Positions 12,482 to 22,645 of a DNA stretch of 64,000 nt are shown one piece after another. A program made the position numbers and the translations under genes. The notes below the pieces were generated by a model. That model was not told where the DNA came from. It made no database searches and was given only the letters and a program-made list of their open reading frames with translations. Position 1 is the first letter of the stretch, and each line of letters starts with the position of its first letter. The stretch is from Bacteroidetes bacterium GWF2_35_48 (lineage in GTDB: Bacteria > Bacteroidota > Bacteroidia > Bacteroidales > GWF2-35-48): positions 4,420-68,419 of the forward strand of contig MEOG01000140.1 in NCBI GenBank assembly GCA_001769125.1. The letters run 5' to 3'.

Positions 12482-15400
12482 TTATTTGACATCAAACCCA
12501 AATTTCTGATAAATATTATCCCTGTCCACTGTCGGATGTTGCAGATCACCGCTGGCTTTGGCAACTTCAGAGGATACATATTCGCGAAGTTCATCTGTAC
12601 TCACAATCCCATTTTTATCTTTATCAGCAACATCGCTTGATAAGGCTTTCATAATGTATTCGGTGAACAATCCGTTTTCGATATCGCTGCGTTCGTAGCT
12701 GAGTTCACCACCTTTAGAAGAAGAAAAAACAATAGCTCCCGAACGGCGCACTAAATCGTTGTAGATATAGCGGTCTTTTTGATAAAGATAACTGCGCTTG
12801 CCGACCACTGCGGCCACTGAGGTCACTGAGCCTGTCGAAGTGGTCGAAGCGCCAGCTTTCACCGCTTTCATTCCCCTTGATTTTACTCCCTTTTGATCTG
12901 CCTGTGTAATAAAAGTAGTTTGCACCTCATCATCTATTTCCCCTGATTCGCAGGCATCCATTAAAAATAATTTATTGCGTGGAGGAATTCCTTGCAACAA
13001 ATCTTCGATGGTCTCAAAATCGGCGGCTGTTGTTTTCAGCATTTTTGGATTTGCATTTGTAGTGAGGTAGTAATAGGTAGCATCTGCATCTGTATCATGC
13101 ATTCCATGCCCTGCAATAAATAGAACAAATGTATCATCCACCTTTGCATTTTTCACAAAGTCTTTTGCTTTTTTTATATTAGCAGGAGTAACATCTTCAT
13201 TAATGAAAGTTTTAATGAATACATCTGCAAATTGTTCACCCTTCATCTTTTCAAATACTGTAGCCAGGTCTTTCGCATCTTTATCTGCATACTCGAGGTT
13301 CAGTTGCGGGTTGGCATATTTTGAAACACCAAAACCCAGATAGTACAAATTTCCTTTTACTTTTTCCTTATAGTCGGCATACCTGAGCGCGCGGAAACTT
13401 TCTTCCCCTTTTTCATTCTGGCAGGAGATTTCGATTTTATTTGTACCCGAAGTAAGTTCGATATTTTCAGTAAGGGATACCTCAGATTTTCCGGCTGGGA
13501 TATTTTTACCGTAGCTTCCGAAAAGAGGAACATCATTCACATATACATTATATCGCTTTAATTTATACATATCATCGCTGAGAGTAAAGCTGAGAGTAAC
13601 GGATTTTTTGTTTTGTTTCATATCCTTGATTGTCGCTGTTGGAGCATGCAGTTCCGATGAAAGTTGATCTTCAGTGAAACCTGCTTTACGCAGTCTTTTT
13701 TTATACATGTTGTAGTAATGAAGTATAAGATCTTTGTCTTCACAGCCTATATGCTGAAGAATTATGTCAGGTCTATTGTAACGCAGAGCCATTTGGTCGA
13801 TATTGAATCCCTGATTTGCAAAAGTCATAGCAACGCAGTTTGTTCCGGCGTTAGAGCAATCGAAATACATATCAGGTGTTGCAGCAACCCATTCATCGCC
13901 ATTACTGGTAAAAATTACTGATGATGGATAATGATAGAAAGGATATTTGTCTTCTCGCAAAGGAAAAAGCTCGTAAATATTATTTCTGCCTCCGGCAATT
14001 ACTTTTTTTGTATTGGCAAAATTTGCGCTAAACGGGATGCAGGAATAAGAAATTGGATATTCAAATTTCGTATCAAATTTTTCGGGCTTCCAGTCTGCTG
14101 TTTCAAGATTAAAACTTGCAGCCAACTGTTTTGTTGAGTATAAAATTTGTTTTCCGTCTTTCGAAAAAAACAATGATTGAATCTTTCCGGAAACTTTTTT
14201 AAAAGAAATTTTTTTCAGTTTATTACCGCTATTGATATCCCATATATTCATCTCTGCATTATCATGTCCTGATATCAATTGTGAGTTATCCGGTGAAACA
14301 GCCATAGCGGTTATCTGTTTGCCCGACGCTGCAATAAGAGTTCGTAACTTTTCTCCGGATGAGACCTTAAATAGGGTTATTTTATTTTGATTATCACCAG
14401 TAATAAGTAAATTATCATCAGGAGAAAAGCAGACTATATTTGCCAACCCATCAGGAGAAACAGTAAATTTTTGTTTTCCAGTTGCTATCTCATAAATAAA
14501 TACTTTTCCTGCTGAAGATACAACAGCAAGCAATCCGGTCCTGTTGGAAAAACTTCCAAATACTATATCACTAAAGGGTATTGGTAATGTAATTATTTTT
14601 TTTTTGGTGCTCACTTCAAACAAATCATTTCCATATAAAACATAATTGCCATTATTGGAAATACATAATGCTGTTAAATTTTCTCCGGTTGCAACATCAG
14701 GAATTGTGTTGATCATTTTTCCGACTGAAAAATCCCACACCTTTAAATTTCCGGAGCCAACAGCCACAGAAAATCGCCCCTCATTTGAAAAGCAAACATT
14801 CTTAAGGATCTCAGTAGTGCTTTTAGCAAAAAGTTCTATTTCTTTCCCTGTTGAAATATCCCAAAATTTCACACGGGTATCATCACTTCCGGAAGCGGCA
14901 TATTTCCCGTCAGGAGAAAAGCAAACTGAATTCACTTTTTTTGTATGACCTTTAAAAATTCCAACTATTTTTCCTGACTCAATATCCCATAGCTTAACAT
15001 TTTCGAGATTTTTATCTGCTGTTCCCGCTATAAAATATTTTCCATCAGGAGAGATGGCAACCGATGAGATACCTTCACTTTCCTGAAATTTTTTAATTAT
15101 TTTCCCTGATTCAACTTCCCATAGAATAATTTCATTATTACCACTTGCAGAAAGAATAAATTTTCCATCGGAAAAAAGGCTTGTGGATGATATTTTACCG
15201 GTATGTCCTGTAAAAGTTTTAATAACTTTGCCTGTGTTTATATCCCATTGTTTGATGGTTTGATCGGCGCTTCCAGAGAGAATATATTTGCTGTCCGGTG
15301 TTATGCAAACAGAAGTTACTGTATCGCTGTGTCCAAAAAATGCCCTGACAAACCTTGTATTATTATAATTGTATAATTTCATACAGGTATCCTGCCCATT

Positions 15401-15862
15401 TCCCTTTTTGCCACCACCGGCCAAAGCATATTTCATATCGGGAGACACACATACCGCAAAAACTTTATCTTTAAAAAACGGATAGGCTCTTTGTTTTCGG
15501 CCCCACGCCAGATCCCATAAAACAGTTGTGTGCTCACGAAGATATTGCATGCTGTAACATCCTGAGAGAACATTTCGGCTATCAGGAGAAAAACAAGCAG
15601 ACGATATATTAACAACATTTGTAAATCCATCAATTGAAGAATACGAATTGAAAATTTTCACAATTTTTCCTGTTGCCATTTCCCACAAAATAAACTGATC
15701 ATCATCGGCTACGGAAACAAGGTATTTGCCATCCGGTGAAAAATTCACAACTTTTACCGGCCGAAAATGACCTGACTGGACAACGAGTTCGGTTGTATCC
15801 TGAGCTTCCATATTAAATGAAAACAGAACAAGCCATACAAGCAAATACCAAGCTCTAGTCAT
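12482..15862 (-). CDS. Exported WD40-repeat protein with C-terminal caspase (C14-like) domain and EF-hand-like tail
   Basis: Signal peptide; many WD40 repeats (SVCFSPDGKYAASGSDDTRVKFWDISTGK); FVLFIAGHGMHD (His) and KLFLMDACESGEIDD (Cys); DKDKNGIVSTDELREYV. Confidence 0.9.
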   Translation of the reverse strand: MTRAWYLLVWLVLFSFNMEAQDTTELVVQSGHFRPVKVVNFSPDGKYLVSVADDDQFILWEMATGKIVKIFNSYSSIDGFTNVVNISSACFSPDSRNVLSGCYSMQYLREHTTVLWDLAWGRKQRAYPFFKDKVFAVCVSPDMKYALAGGGKKGNGQDTCMKLYNYNNTRFVRAFFGHSDTVTSVCITPDSKYILSGSADQTIKQWDINTGKVIKTFTGHTGKISSTSLFSDGKFILSASGNNEIILWEVESGKIIKKFQESEGISSVAISPDGKYFIAGTADKNLENVKLWDIESGKIVGIFKGHTKKVNSVCFSPDGKYAASGSDDTRVKFWDISTGKEIELFAKSTTEILKNVCFSNEGRFSVAVGSGNLKVWDFSVGKMINTIPDVATGENLTALCISNNGNYVLYGNDLFEVSTKKKIITLPIPFSDIVFGSFSNRTGLLAVVSSAGKVFIYEIATGKQKFTVSPDGLANIVCFSPDDNLLITGDNQNKITLFKVSSGEKLRTLIAASGKQITAMAVSPDNSQLISGHDNAEMNIWDINSGNKLKKISFKKVSGKIQSLFFSKDGKQILYSTKQLAASFNLETADWKPEKFDTKFEYPISYSCIPFSANFANTKKVIAGGRNNIYELFPLREDKYPFYHYPSSVIFTSNGDEWVAATPDMYFDCSNAGTNCVAMTFANQGFNIDQMALRYNRPDIILQHIGCEDKDLILHYYNMYKKRLRKAGFTEDQLSSELHAPTATIKDMKQNKKSVTLSFTLSDDMYKLKRYNVYVNDVPLFGSYGKNIPAGKSEVSLTENIELTSGTNKIEISCQNEKGEESFRALRYADYKEKVKGNLYYLGFGVSKYANPQLNLEYADKDAKDLATVFEKMKGEQFADVFIKTFINEDVTPANIKKAKDFVKNAKVDDTFVLFIAGHGMHDTDADATYYYLTTNANPKMLKTTAADFETIEDLLQGIPPRNKLFLMDACESGEIDDEVQTTFITQADQKGVKSRGMKAVKAGASTTSTGSVTSVAAVVGKRSYLYQKDRYIYNDLVRRSGAIVFSSSKGGELSYERSDIENGLFTEYIMKALSSDVADKDKNGIVSTDELREYVSSEVAKASGDLQHPTVDRDNIYQKFGFDVK
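12813..12850. repeat. REP-like sequence inside the caspase coding region
   Basis: gccactgaggtcactgagcctgtcgaagtggtcgaagc; encodes ASTTSTGSVTSVAAV in frame. Confidence 0.6.
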
Positions 15863-15899
15863 AGAATTCGTATATAAAAATTAAGAAATAGAATAAAAT

Positions 15900-16769
15900 T
15901 TAAAACTTCCCTTGAATTTCTTTTAAATAAGAAGGATCGTAGTCTTTAATAACTGTTTTATAGCAATTCAGAAGAACAGGTAGTGATCCGTCACATTGCC
16001 GACGTAACATAACCCCTACAATGCGACTAGGCATGGGAAGACACGAATATTTCTTATAGGATTCTGCTCCAAACCATTTTTCGGTAAGCGGGTAAGAATA
16101 TTCCTGTCCGTCGAAGGTTTTATCTGTTTTTGCCTTTTTCAGATATTCTGCTGCTTTTGCAGTAAACTCTGCTTTATTTGACATCACAACTGTAATGACT
16201 TTTCCCAGATCGCGCATATATTCTTTCAGCGATACATCATATATTTTTTGCATAGACAAGCCTTTAAAAGAATCTCCAGGCTTACGGTAAATCGAATTAA
16301 AAGCTGCCTTTAATGCCTCTCCGTTATAAAATCTGAATTCAGATAGAATGGGTTCTGATGTATCCTTGTTTGCCTGATAAAAACGACTCTTGATAATATC
16401 TTTGCCTCCCGAAATAGTTTTAAATTTCGATATCATTTTTGCATTATAAGTGCAGGATACTTTATTCCAGTATGTCATTTTATCAAATGCCATATATAGC
16501 GCATAATAAAGGTATGCCGGACTATTCTGGCATTGTGACTCTACATAGTTATCATATTCCTGAATGTTATCATCGCCTCCTGCCAGCGGCCTTCTTCCAA
16601 AAAATGTCAATGTAGAATCCGGAAAATCTTTTACAGGTTTCCATTTGGTAGGGCGATCAAAAAGTTGCGCAATGATATCATCTCCGATACTGTTTAAGGT
16701 TTTTTGTGCATACAAAAATTCATTGCTGACAAATAATGCAAAGACGAAAAGAATAATTAATTTTTTCAT
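15900..16769 (-). CDS. Secreted protein of unknown function (289 aa)
   Basis: Signal peptide MKKLIILFVFALFVSNEFLYAQ; same strand as the caspase gene, 37-bp gap. Confidence 0.75.
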   Translation of the reverse strand: MKKLIILFVFALFVSNEFLYAQKTLNSIGDDIIAQLFDRPTKWKPVKDFPDSTLTFFGRRPLAGGDDNIQEYDNYVESQCQNSPAYLYYALYMAFDKMTYWNKVSCTYNAKMISKFKTISGGKDIIKSRFYQANKDTSEPILSEFRFYNGEALKAAFNSIYRKPGDSFKGLSMQKIYDVSLKEYMRDLGKVITVVMSNKAEFTAKAAEYLKKAKTDKTFDGQEYSYPLTEKWFGAESYKKYSCLPMPSRIVGVMLRRQCDGSLPVLLNCYKTVIKDYDPSYLKEIQGKF

Positions 16770-16933
16770 AATTTTTTTTTTAAGTTATTATGCAAGATAG
16801 TATTTATTTTAAAATTGACCTAACAAATATTGAAATTAAACGGAATAAAAAGTTATCTCAAAAAAAGATTATTTATTTCAAATTAAACAAGCATTTTTTC
16901 TGTTTTTGGATGATAAATTTAGCGTATTCCAAC

Positions 16934-17023
16934 CGTAAATATTATCCCTGTCAATCGTTGGGTGTTGCATCACTTCCTGATTTTGCGATCTTGAGCGATA
17001 CAAATTCACGAAGTTCATGAGTT
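16934..17023 (-). pseudogene. Fossil C-terminus of a second WD40-caspase paralogue
   Basis: Reverse strand STHELREFVSLKIAKSGSD (frame 1) then QHPTIDRDNIY (shifted frame), matching STDELREYVSSEVAKASGDLQHPTVDRDNIY at the end of the 12482-15862 gene. Confidence 0.75.
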
Positions 17024-17032
17024 GATTTTTTT

Positions 17033-18580
17033 TTACTTCTTCATAGTAGTAATCACAACCCGCTTCTCCGTTTTCAAAAGAGCGGTATTGCTTTCCACTT
17101 TTTTCATACCACGCGTTTTTACGAGTGTGGTTGTTAAATCATCGGTTATAAAATCATAACCGTCTTGCTTTTTTGTTGTAAGCTGAGGAAAATTTTCGGT
17201 TTGTGCATTTACTTGCAATACTTCTACTCCGAAAGGTTCTGAACATTCAAATTCGTAGGGTAATTCATATACTTTGTTTATTTTATCACTTCCGATATAA
17301 TAATTATCAAGAAGCAAAACACGTTGTCCGTCTGCTAAGTGATAAACAAAACGCAGGTAACATTCTTTGTTTGCACGTACAAATAATTTCATTTTTTCGC
17401 CTGCAGAGTAAATGATATTTTCACTCCCTTTATTGGTCCAGGTTTCAACATTCAGATTGCCGCCAGAAACCTCGTTCATTTTAAATGCTTTCATGGTAGA
17501 AAAAGCTTCCTGAAAATTTTCCGGTTTTACCTGTAAGTTATTTTCTTTAACCCACGAAACAGGAAGAAAAGCTTCTGCGCTGGCTACTGTTTTACCATCT
17601 GAATTTCTAAGGTTGGCGATAATTTTAATTTTTTCTTTTTCTTCCCAGTAGGTACCGATTAAAAGATATTTGTTCTTTTCTCCTCCCTCGCTGGTAATGG
17701 CTTCGGTGGTTACATTAAATCCTCCGGGGCTCACTAATTTTTGTTCAAGAACCATTGTAAGTTTGCGTGAAAACTCACTGCCCATCTTCATATCCTGATA
17801 GGTGAAATTTGAAAGACGCATGGGCTCTTTAACGCTCGGTGCTTGTAATTTCAATGCATTGGAGATAAAAAAACAGACATCGTCCAGTGTGTTACCGGAA
17901 CTTGTCTGAAGCGCAGAAACTGCATTGTCCACTTTTATCTTTAAGTCTTGTACTTCTTTTATCTTTAAATCGGCTTCATCGGTTAATTTATTTTTCAAAG
18001 CAATATAAATTCCCTGCGCCTCTTCAATTTCACGAAATATTGGAAAACATTCAAGATAGCTGTTCAGCGCCTTTTGATTATCAGATGCAGCTGCATATTT
18101 TACACCTGCTTCTATTTTTTGTTCAATGGTTTTCTTTTTTAAATCAATAGTATTTTTATATAGGTCGTACACTTCTGATTTTTTAGTATAGGCAAGGGCG
18201 TAAGCTGTTTTTTCTTTTTGATCGTAGTACTTTTCTGTTTTAAGACCTGCAATGTTTAAACCGGATGCGCTGCTGCAATTTTTCTTAAAATATTCCTGAA
18301 ATTTATCTGTGGTTTCAGTAACGGACAAATCTGTAATGGAGCTTATCGAAACCTGTACCTGATCGCTCAGTTGTGATTTTGCATACCCTTCCAGTTTTTG
18401 TAAGAGTTCTCCTTGATCCTGTTTGGATTTATTTACTTCTGAAGCAAAACCTACAAGATATTGTTCATCGTTATACTGTACTTTTCTCCATTGTGGATCT
18501 GTCCATTTGGGAATTTGCGCATTTAAGTTTTTAACAAAAAGAAGCGTAAAAATTATGATTGGGAGAAGATTTTTTTTCAT
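17033..18580 (-). CDS. Secreted LPP20-like + DUF4384-like protein
   Basis: Signal peptide; PKWTDPQWRKVQYNDEQYLVGFASEVNKSKQDQGELLQKLEGYAKSQLSDQVQV; C-terminal YSAGEKMKLFVRANKECYLRFVYHLADGQRVLLLDNYYIG. Confidence 0.75.
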   Translation of the reverse strand: MKKNLLPIIIFTLLFVKNLNAQIPKWTDPQWRKVQYNDEQYLVGFASEVNKSKQDQGELLQKLEGYAKSQLSDQVQVSISSITDLSVTETTDKFQEYFKKNCSSASGLNIAGLKTEKYYDQKEKTAYALAYTKKSEVYDLYKNTIDLKKKTIEQKIEAGVKYAAASDNQKALNSYLECFPIFREIEEAQGIYIALKNKLTDEADLKIKEVQDLKIKVDNAVSALQTSSGNTLDDVCFFISNALKLQAPSVKEPMRLSNFTYQDMKMGSEFSRKLTMVLEQKLVSPGGFNVTTEAITSEGGEKNKYLLIGTYWEEKEKIKIIANLRNSDGKTVASAEAFLPVSWVKENNLQVKPENFQEAFSTMKAFKMNEVSGGNLNVETWTNKGSENIIYSAGEKMKLFVRANKECYLRFVYHLADGQRVLLLDNYYIGSDKINKVYELPYEFECSEPFGVEVLQVNAQTENFPQLTTKKQDGYDFITDDLTTTLVKTRGMKKVESNTALLKTEKRVVITTMKK

Positions 18581-18651
18581 AGTATTGATGTTTTTATGAA
18601 TAAAAAATACAAGTTAATTATGCTGTAAATTTAATAAAAAATTTTATTTTT

Positions 18652-19074
18652 GAGTCTCCCCCGAAAAGTATCATTTTATTGAATTGCCATCGACCTGCTA
18701 GGCGCAGGCTGGTTTCACGAACATGTCTGCTGACAAGCTACCGTGTGGACACATCTTTTTTTTAGCTGGATTTTGTCACAAAATTTGCATACTTATATTT
18801 TTTGCCAGGTTTAGCATAGGAATTGTGCAAATTTTCCGCCAAAATCTTTTTATTCTCATTTGTTTATACCCCGAGCTTATTTCGACTTCGCTCAATAACC
18901 GGAGCTCGGGGTTATAAACCTGCCTGACCGGCAAGGCAGGCATTCGACTCCTCTGGAGTCGTTTTTCATTATTTGTGTCCACACGGTAGCTGCTGCCAAG
19001 GCAGGTCTGTGAAAACCCGCCTGCGTCTGGCAGGTTGGCGTAATCAGTGGCAAAGGGGTTTTCGGAGTGGACTC
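18652..19074. mobile_element. Long imperfect inverted-repeat element (non-autonomous insertion or remnant)
   Basis: Outer ends GAGTCTCCCCCGAAAA / TTTTCGGAGTGGACTC (13/16); inner identical 17-mer GCTACCGTGTGGACACA at 18737-18753 and inverted at 18974-18990; arms ~100 bp. Confidence 0.65.
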
Positions 19075-19162
19075 ATTCTTCAAATTACAAACAATTGTCA
19101 TAGATTATTGTTTCATAAAAAAATATTACGACTTTTGTACATATTAAATTAATGCGAGAAAT

Positions 19163-20038
19163 ATGAAAAGTTTACTACTGATTTTTTTTGCTGTAATGAC
19201 ATTTTCATTTGTGTCAGACAAACAGGCTTATCTGCTTTATGATAAAAGTGGAAATATTGTTCAATATTCAGCAATGGTCGAACAATTAAAAAATGCAGAT
19301 ATTGTTTTTTTCGGAGAGCAACATAATGATCCAATCGCACACTGGTTGCAATTAGAGGTAACAAAAAGTTTGTTTGAATTAAAAAAAGAAAACTTGGTAT
19401 TAGGCGCAGAAATGTTTGAATCAGACAATCAATTAATCATGGATGAATTTTTAAGCGGCATAATAAATGAAAAAAAGTTTGAAGATGAAGTGCGGCTATG
19501 GCCTAATTATAAAACGGATTACCGACCTCTTGTTCGTTTTGCAAAAGAAAATAAACTTAAATTTATTGCAGCAAACATTCCACGCAGATACGCCTCCCTT
19601 GTTGCGGATAAAGGTTTTGAAGGATTAAATTCTCTTAGCAATGAAGCTCAGAAATATGTTTCTCCTCTACCCATAGATTATGATCAAAACCTTGCTTGTT
19701 ATAAAAGCATGCTGAACATGGGTGGAATGGGGAAAGGCTCTCAATCCAAAATGAGCATGGATAATTTACCTAAGGCTCAGGCAGCGAAAGATGCAACTAT
19801 GGCGCATTTTATTCTTAAAAACTGGTCAAAGGGAAAACTTTTTATTCATTATAATGGAACGTATCATTCCGATAATTTTGAAAGCATTTTGTGGTATATT
19901 AAAAAACAAAATCCTAATATTAAAATGATGACAATTTCATCCGTAACTCAGGCAGACATTTTAAAGCTGAATGATGAGAATAAAAATATTGGGGATTTTA
20001 TTTTATGTGTTCCTGAAAATATGACAAAAACACATTGA
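19163..20038 (+). CDS. ChaN family (haem-binding uptake) protein
   Basis: KNADIVFFGEQHNDPIAHWLQLEVTKSLF; GAEMFESDNQLIMDEFL; FIHYNGTYHSDNFESILWYI. Confidence 0.85.
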   Translation: MKSLLLIFFAVMTFSFVSDKQAYLLYDKSGNIVQYSAMVEQLKNADIVFFGEQHNDPIAHWLQLEVTKSLFELKKENLVLGAEMFESDNQLIMDEFLSGIINEKKFEDEVRLWPNYKTDYRPLVRFAKENKLKFIAANIPRRYASLVADKGFEGLNSLSNEAQKYVSPLPIDYDQNLACYKSMLNMGGMGKGSQSKMSMDNLPKAQAAKDATMAHFILKNWSKGKLFIHYNGTYHSDNFESILWYIKKQNPNIKMMTISSVTQADILKLNDENKNIGDFILCVPENMTKTH

Positions 20039-20081
20039 TTTTTTTTTACAATAATTTGTAAATTGTTTAAACAAAAGTCTA

Positions 20082-20543
20082 ATGAAAAAGATTCCTTCCG
20101 GTGATAAAGAATTACTGGAAAATGTCAGAGAAATTTTTACGAAATTTCTTGAAGAAACTAAGCATCGTAAAACACCGGAAAGATTTGCAATTCTTGAAGA
20201 AATCTACAAGAAAGATGATCATTTCGACATAGATTCCTTGTTTGTATTAATGCGAAAAAATAAATACAGAATAAGCCGCGCAACTATATATAATACTATC
20301 GAACTTTTATTAGAAAGTAAATTAGTGGTAAGGCATAAATTTGATAAAAATAGTTCCCATTACGAAAAAACATTCCGATCAAAACAACACGATCATTTGA
20401 TAGATCTTTCTTCAGGAAAAGTAATTGAATTTTGTGATCCACGTATTCATGAAATAATAAAGTCGGTTTGTGACAGACTGAATTTTGAACCATCATATCA
20501 TTCTTTGTATATTTACGGAAAGCCGCGTCAACAAAAAAAATAA
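20082..20543 (+). CDS. Fur family transcriptional regulator
   Basis: KTPERFAILEEIYKKDDHFDIDSLFVLMRKNKYRISRATIYNTIELLLESKLVVRHKF; QHDHLIDLSSGKVIEFCD. Confidence 0.9.
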   Translation: MKKIPSGDKELLENVREIFTKFLEETKHRKTPERFAILEEIYKKDDHFDIDSLFVLMRKNKYRISRATIYNTIELLLESKLVVRHKFDKNSSHYEKTFRSKQHDHLIDLSSGKVIEFCDPRIHEIIKSVCDRLNFEPSYHSLYIYGKPRQQKK

Positions 20544-20550
20544 AATCAAA

Positions 20551-21133
20551 ATGAAAACATTTGTAATATATCCCTATCTTTTTATTCTTTTTTCTTTTCA
20601 TCTTTTTAGTTTTTTAAATCCTCAGGATAATCAAAAAAGCAATTGGTATAAAGATGAGAAGTGGCATTTTCAGATTCCTCTGCCTGCAAAATATCTTTAT
20701 AAAAAAACTGATGACAAAACATTAGTTATTAAGAGATAAAAATGATATTGAATCTTATGTCCGGATATTGGTAAGTATCGAAACTTTTGAAACCTATACA
20801 TCTAAAGGCGGAGTTTATAATTTCTCTGAATTTGTCAGAAGAAAATCAAAATTTTTATATGAGAAAATTTATAGTGGTACAACAGATAGCTTAATTGTTA
20901 AAGATTTTGTAAATAAAAATTCGGTATCAGGGAAAGAAGTATATGTTTCAATTATAGATAAAGATAAGGATACAGGAAAAGAATTTCAAGGAATTGAAGG
21001 TCCTGTTTTTATTTTTGATATTTCGTCCAAAGTGAATGTTCCAGGCACAGCACTAATTCTCTTCCAGCCTACAGATGACAGCAAAACAACAAGGGTTCTG
21101 AGAAGCATTGCAGACGAGATAAAGTTTGAATAA
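20551..21133 (+). pseudogene. Small secreted protein gene split by one frameshift
   Basis: ATG 20551 reads MKTFVIYPYLFILFS...KTLVIKR* (stop 20739); the next frame continues RDKNDIESYVRILVSIETFETYTSKGG... to 21133. Confidence 0.55.
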
Positions 21134-21318
21134 TGGAGTTTCATATTTAAAATTTAACAAGACCCCGTTGTTAATAATACATAAATAAAAAAAAGATATT
21201 TTTCTATCTCAAGCCGTTTCTCATTTGTATCTTGCCAATCATTCGATGATTTTATTTTTGCAATTTTATGCTTTGCAGATTTGAAGAATCATCGAACAAA
21301 ATAAAACAATAAACAAAA

Positions 21319-22581
21319 ATGAAAGTAGACGTACTCTTAGGTCTCCAGTGGGGAGATGAAGGAAAAGGAAAAGTTGTTGATGTATTAACACCGAAATATA
21401 ATGTTATCGCAAGGTTTCAGGGAGGACCTAATGCAGGGCATTCGCTTGAGTTTAACAATACCCGTCATGTTTTGCATACAATACCATCTGGTATTTTTAG
21501 AGAGAATGCAATTAATATTATTGGGAATGGTGTTGTAATTGATCCGGTAATTTTCAAAAAAGAAATTGATGCACTTATGGCTCTTGGCGTTGATGTAAAG
21601 AAGAATTTGTTTTTATCAAAGCGGGCAAATTTAATTTTACCCTCACACAGGATTCTTGATGCTGCATCGGAAGCTTTTCGTGGAAAATCTAAAATTGGTT
21701 CTACGTTAAAAGGCATCGGTCCTACGTATATGGATAAAACGGGTCGCAATGGTTTGCGAATTGGCGATATTATTTCTTCTAATTTTAAAGAAAAGTACGA
21801 TGCCCTCGTAGAAAAGCACAGGCAGATAATTCAGCTTTATGTTTATGAGTACGATCTTGCTCCTTACGAGAAAGAATGGTTTGAAGCCATTAATCTAATC
21901 AAAGAATTTAATCTGGTGGACAGTGAACAACTAATCAATGAATATATTTTATCAGGAAAAAACATTTTAGCAGAAGGAGCGCAGGGAACTTTGTTGGATA
22001 TTGATTTTGGGACATATCCTTTTGTTACGTCTTCTAACACTATTTGTGCAGGTGCTTGTACGGGATTAGGAATTGCGCCCAATAAAATAGGAGAGGTGTT
22101 TGGAATTTTTAAAGCCTATTGTACGCGTGTTGGAAGCGGTCCTTTTCCAACAGAATTATTTGATGAAACAGGAAGTGCGTTGCAAAAATATGGGAATGAA
22201 TTTGGTTCTACAACGGGTCGCGCACGCCGTTGCGGCTGGCTTGATCTGCCTGCTTTGAAATATGCAATTATGCTGAATGGTGTTACCCAACTTATAATGA
22301 CAAAGCCCGATGTGATGGATAATTTTAATACAATTAAAGTTGCAACGGCTTATAATATTAATGGTAAGGAAACACAAATTCTACCGTTTGAAGTAAATGA
22401 TGAAATTGTTCCTGTATATATCGAATTTAAAGGCTGGAAAACATCTCTGACATCTTTTAATGCACCGGAACAATTACCATCTGCATTTGTTGAATACGTC
22501 AAATTTATTGAAAAAGAAGTTCAGGTTCCGGTTACTATTATTTCAGTAGGTCCGGGAAGAGATCAGATTATTTTCAGATAA
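21319..22581 (+). CDS. purA: Adenylosuccinate synthetase
   Basis: VDVLLGLQWGDEGKGKVVDVL, GPNAGHSLEF, GTTGRARRCGWLDLPALKYA-type motifs (STTGRARRCGWLD). Confidence 0.98.
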   Translation: MKVDVLLGLQWGDEGKGKVVDVLTPKYNVIARFQGGPNAGHSLEFNNTRHVLHTIPSGIFRENAINIIGNGVVIDPVIFKKEIDALMALGVDVKKNLFLSKRANLILPSHRILDAASEAFRGKSKIGSTLKGIGPTYMDKTGRNGLRIGDIISSNFKEKYDALVEKHRQIIQLYVYEYDLAPYEKEWFEAINLIKEFNLVDSEQLINEYILSGKNILAEGAQGTLLDIDFGTYPFVTSSNTICAGACTGLGIAPNKIGEVFGIFKAYCTRVGSGPFPTELFDETGSALQKYGNEFGSTTGRARRCGWLDLPALKYAIMLNGVTQLIMTKPDVMDNFNTIKVATAYNINGKETQILPFEVNDEIVPVYIEFKGWKTSLTSFNAPEQLPSAFVEYVKFIEKEVQVPVTIISVGPGRDQIIFR

Positions 22582-22602
22582 ATTTTTGTCTATAAGATTT
22601 GA

Positions 22603-22637
22603 AAAAAAAAAGCTACCCTGAAGGTAGCTTTTTTTTT
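22603..22637. terminator. Bidirectional intrinsic terminator
   Basis: AAAAAAAAGCTACCctgaaGGTAGCTTTTTTTT between convergent purA and MFS genes. Confidence 0.9.
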
Positions 22638-22645
22638 AAGTTTTT

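Noticed and set aside
12482-15862. Caspase as a phage-defence effector (gasdermin/CBASS-like)
   Set aside because: Both caspases have signal peptides and no gasdermin, nuclease or nucleotide-cyclase partner is nearby.
16790-17020. 76-aa plus-strand ORF
   Set aside because: Antisense to the caspase C-terminal fossil; no independent coding support.
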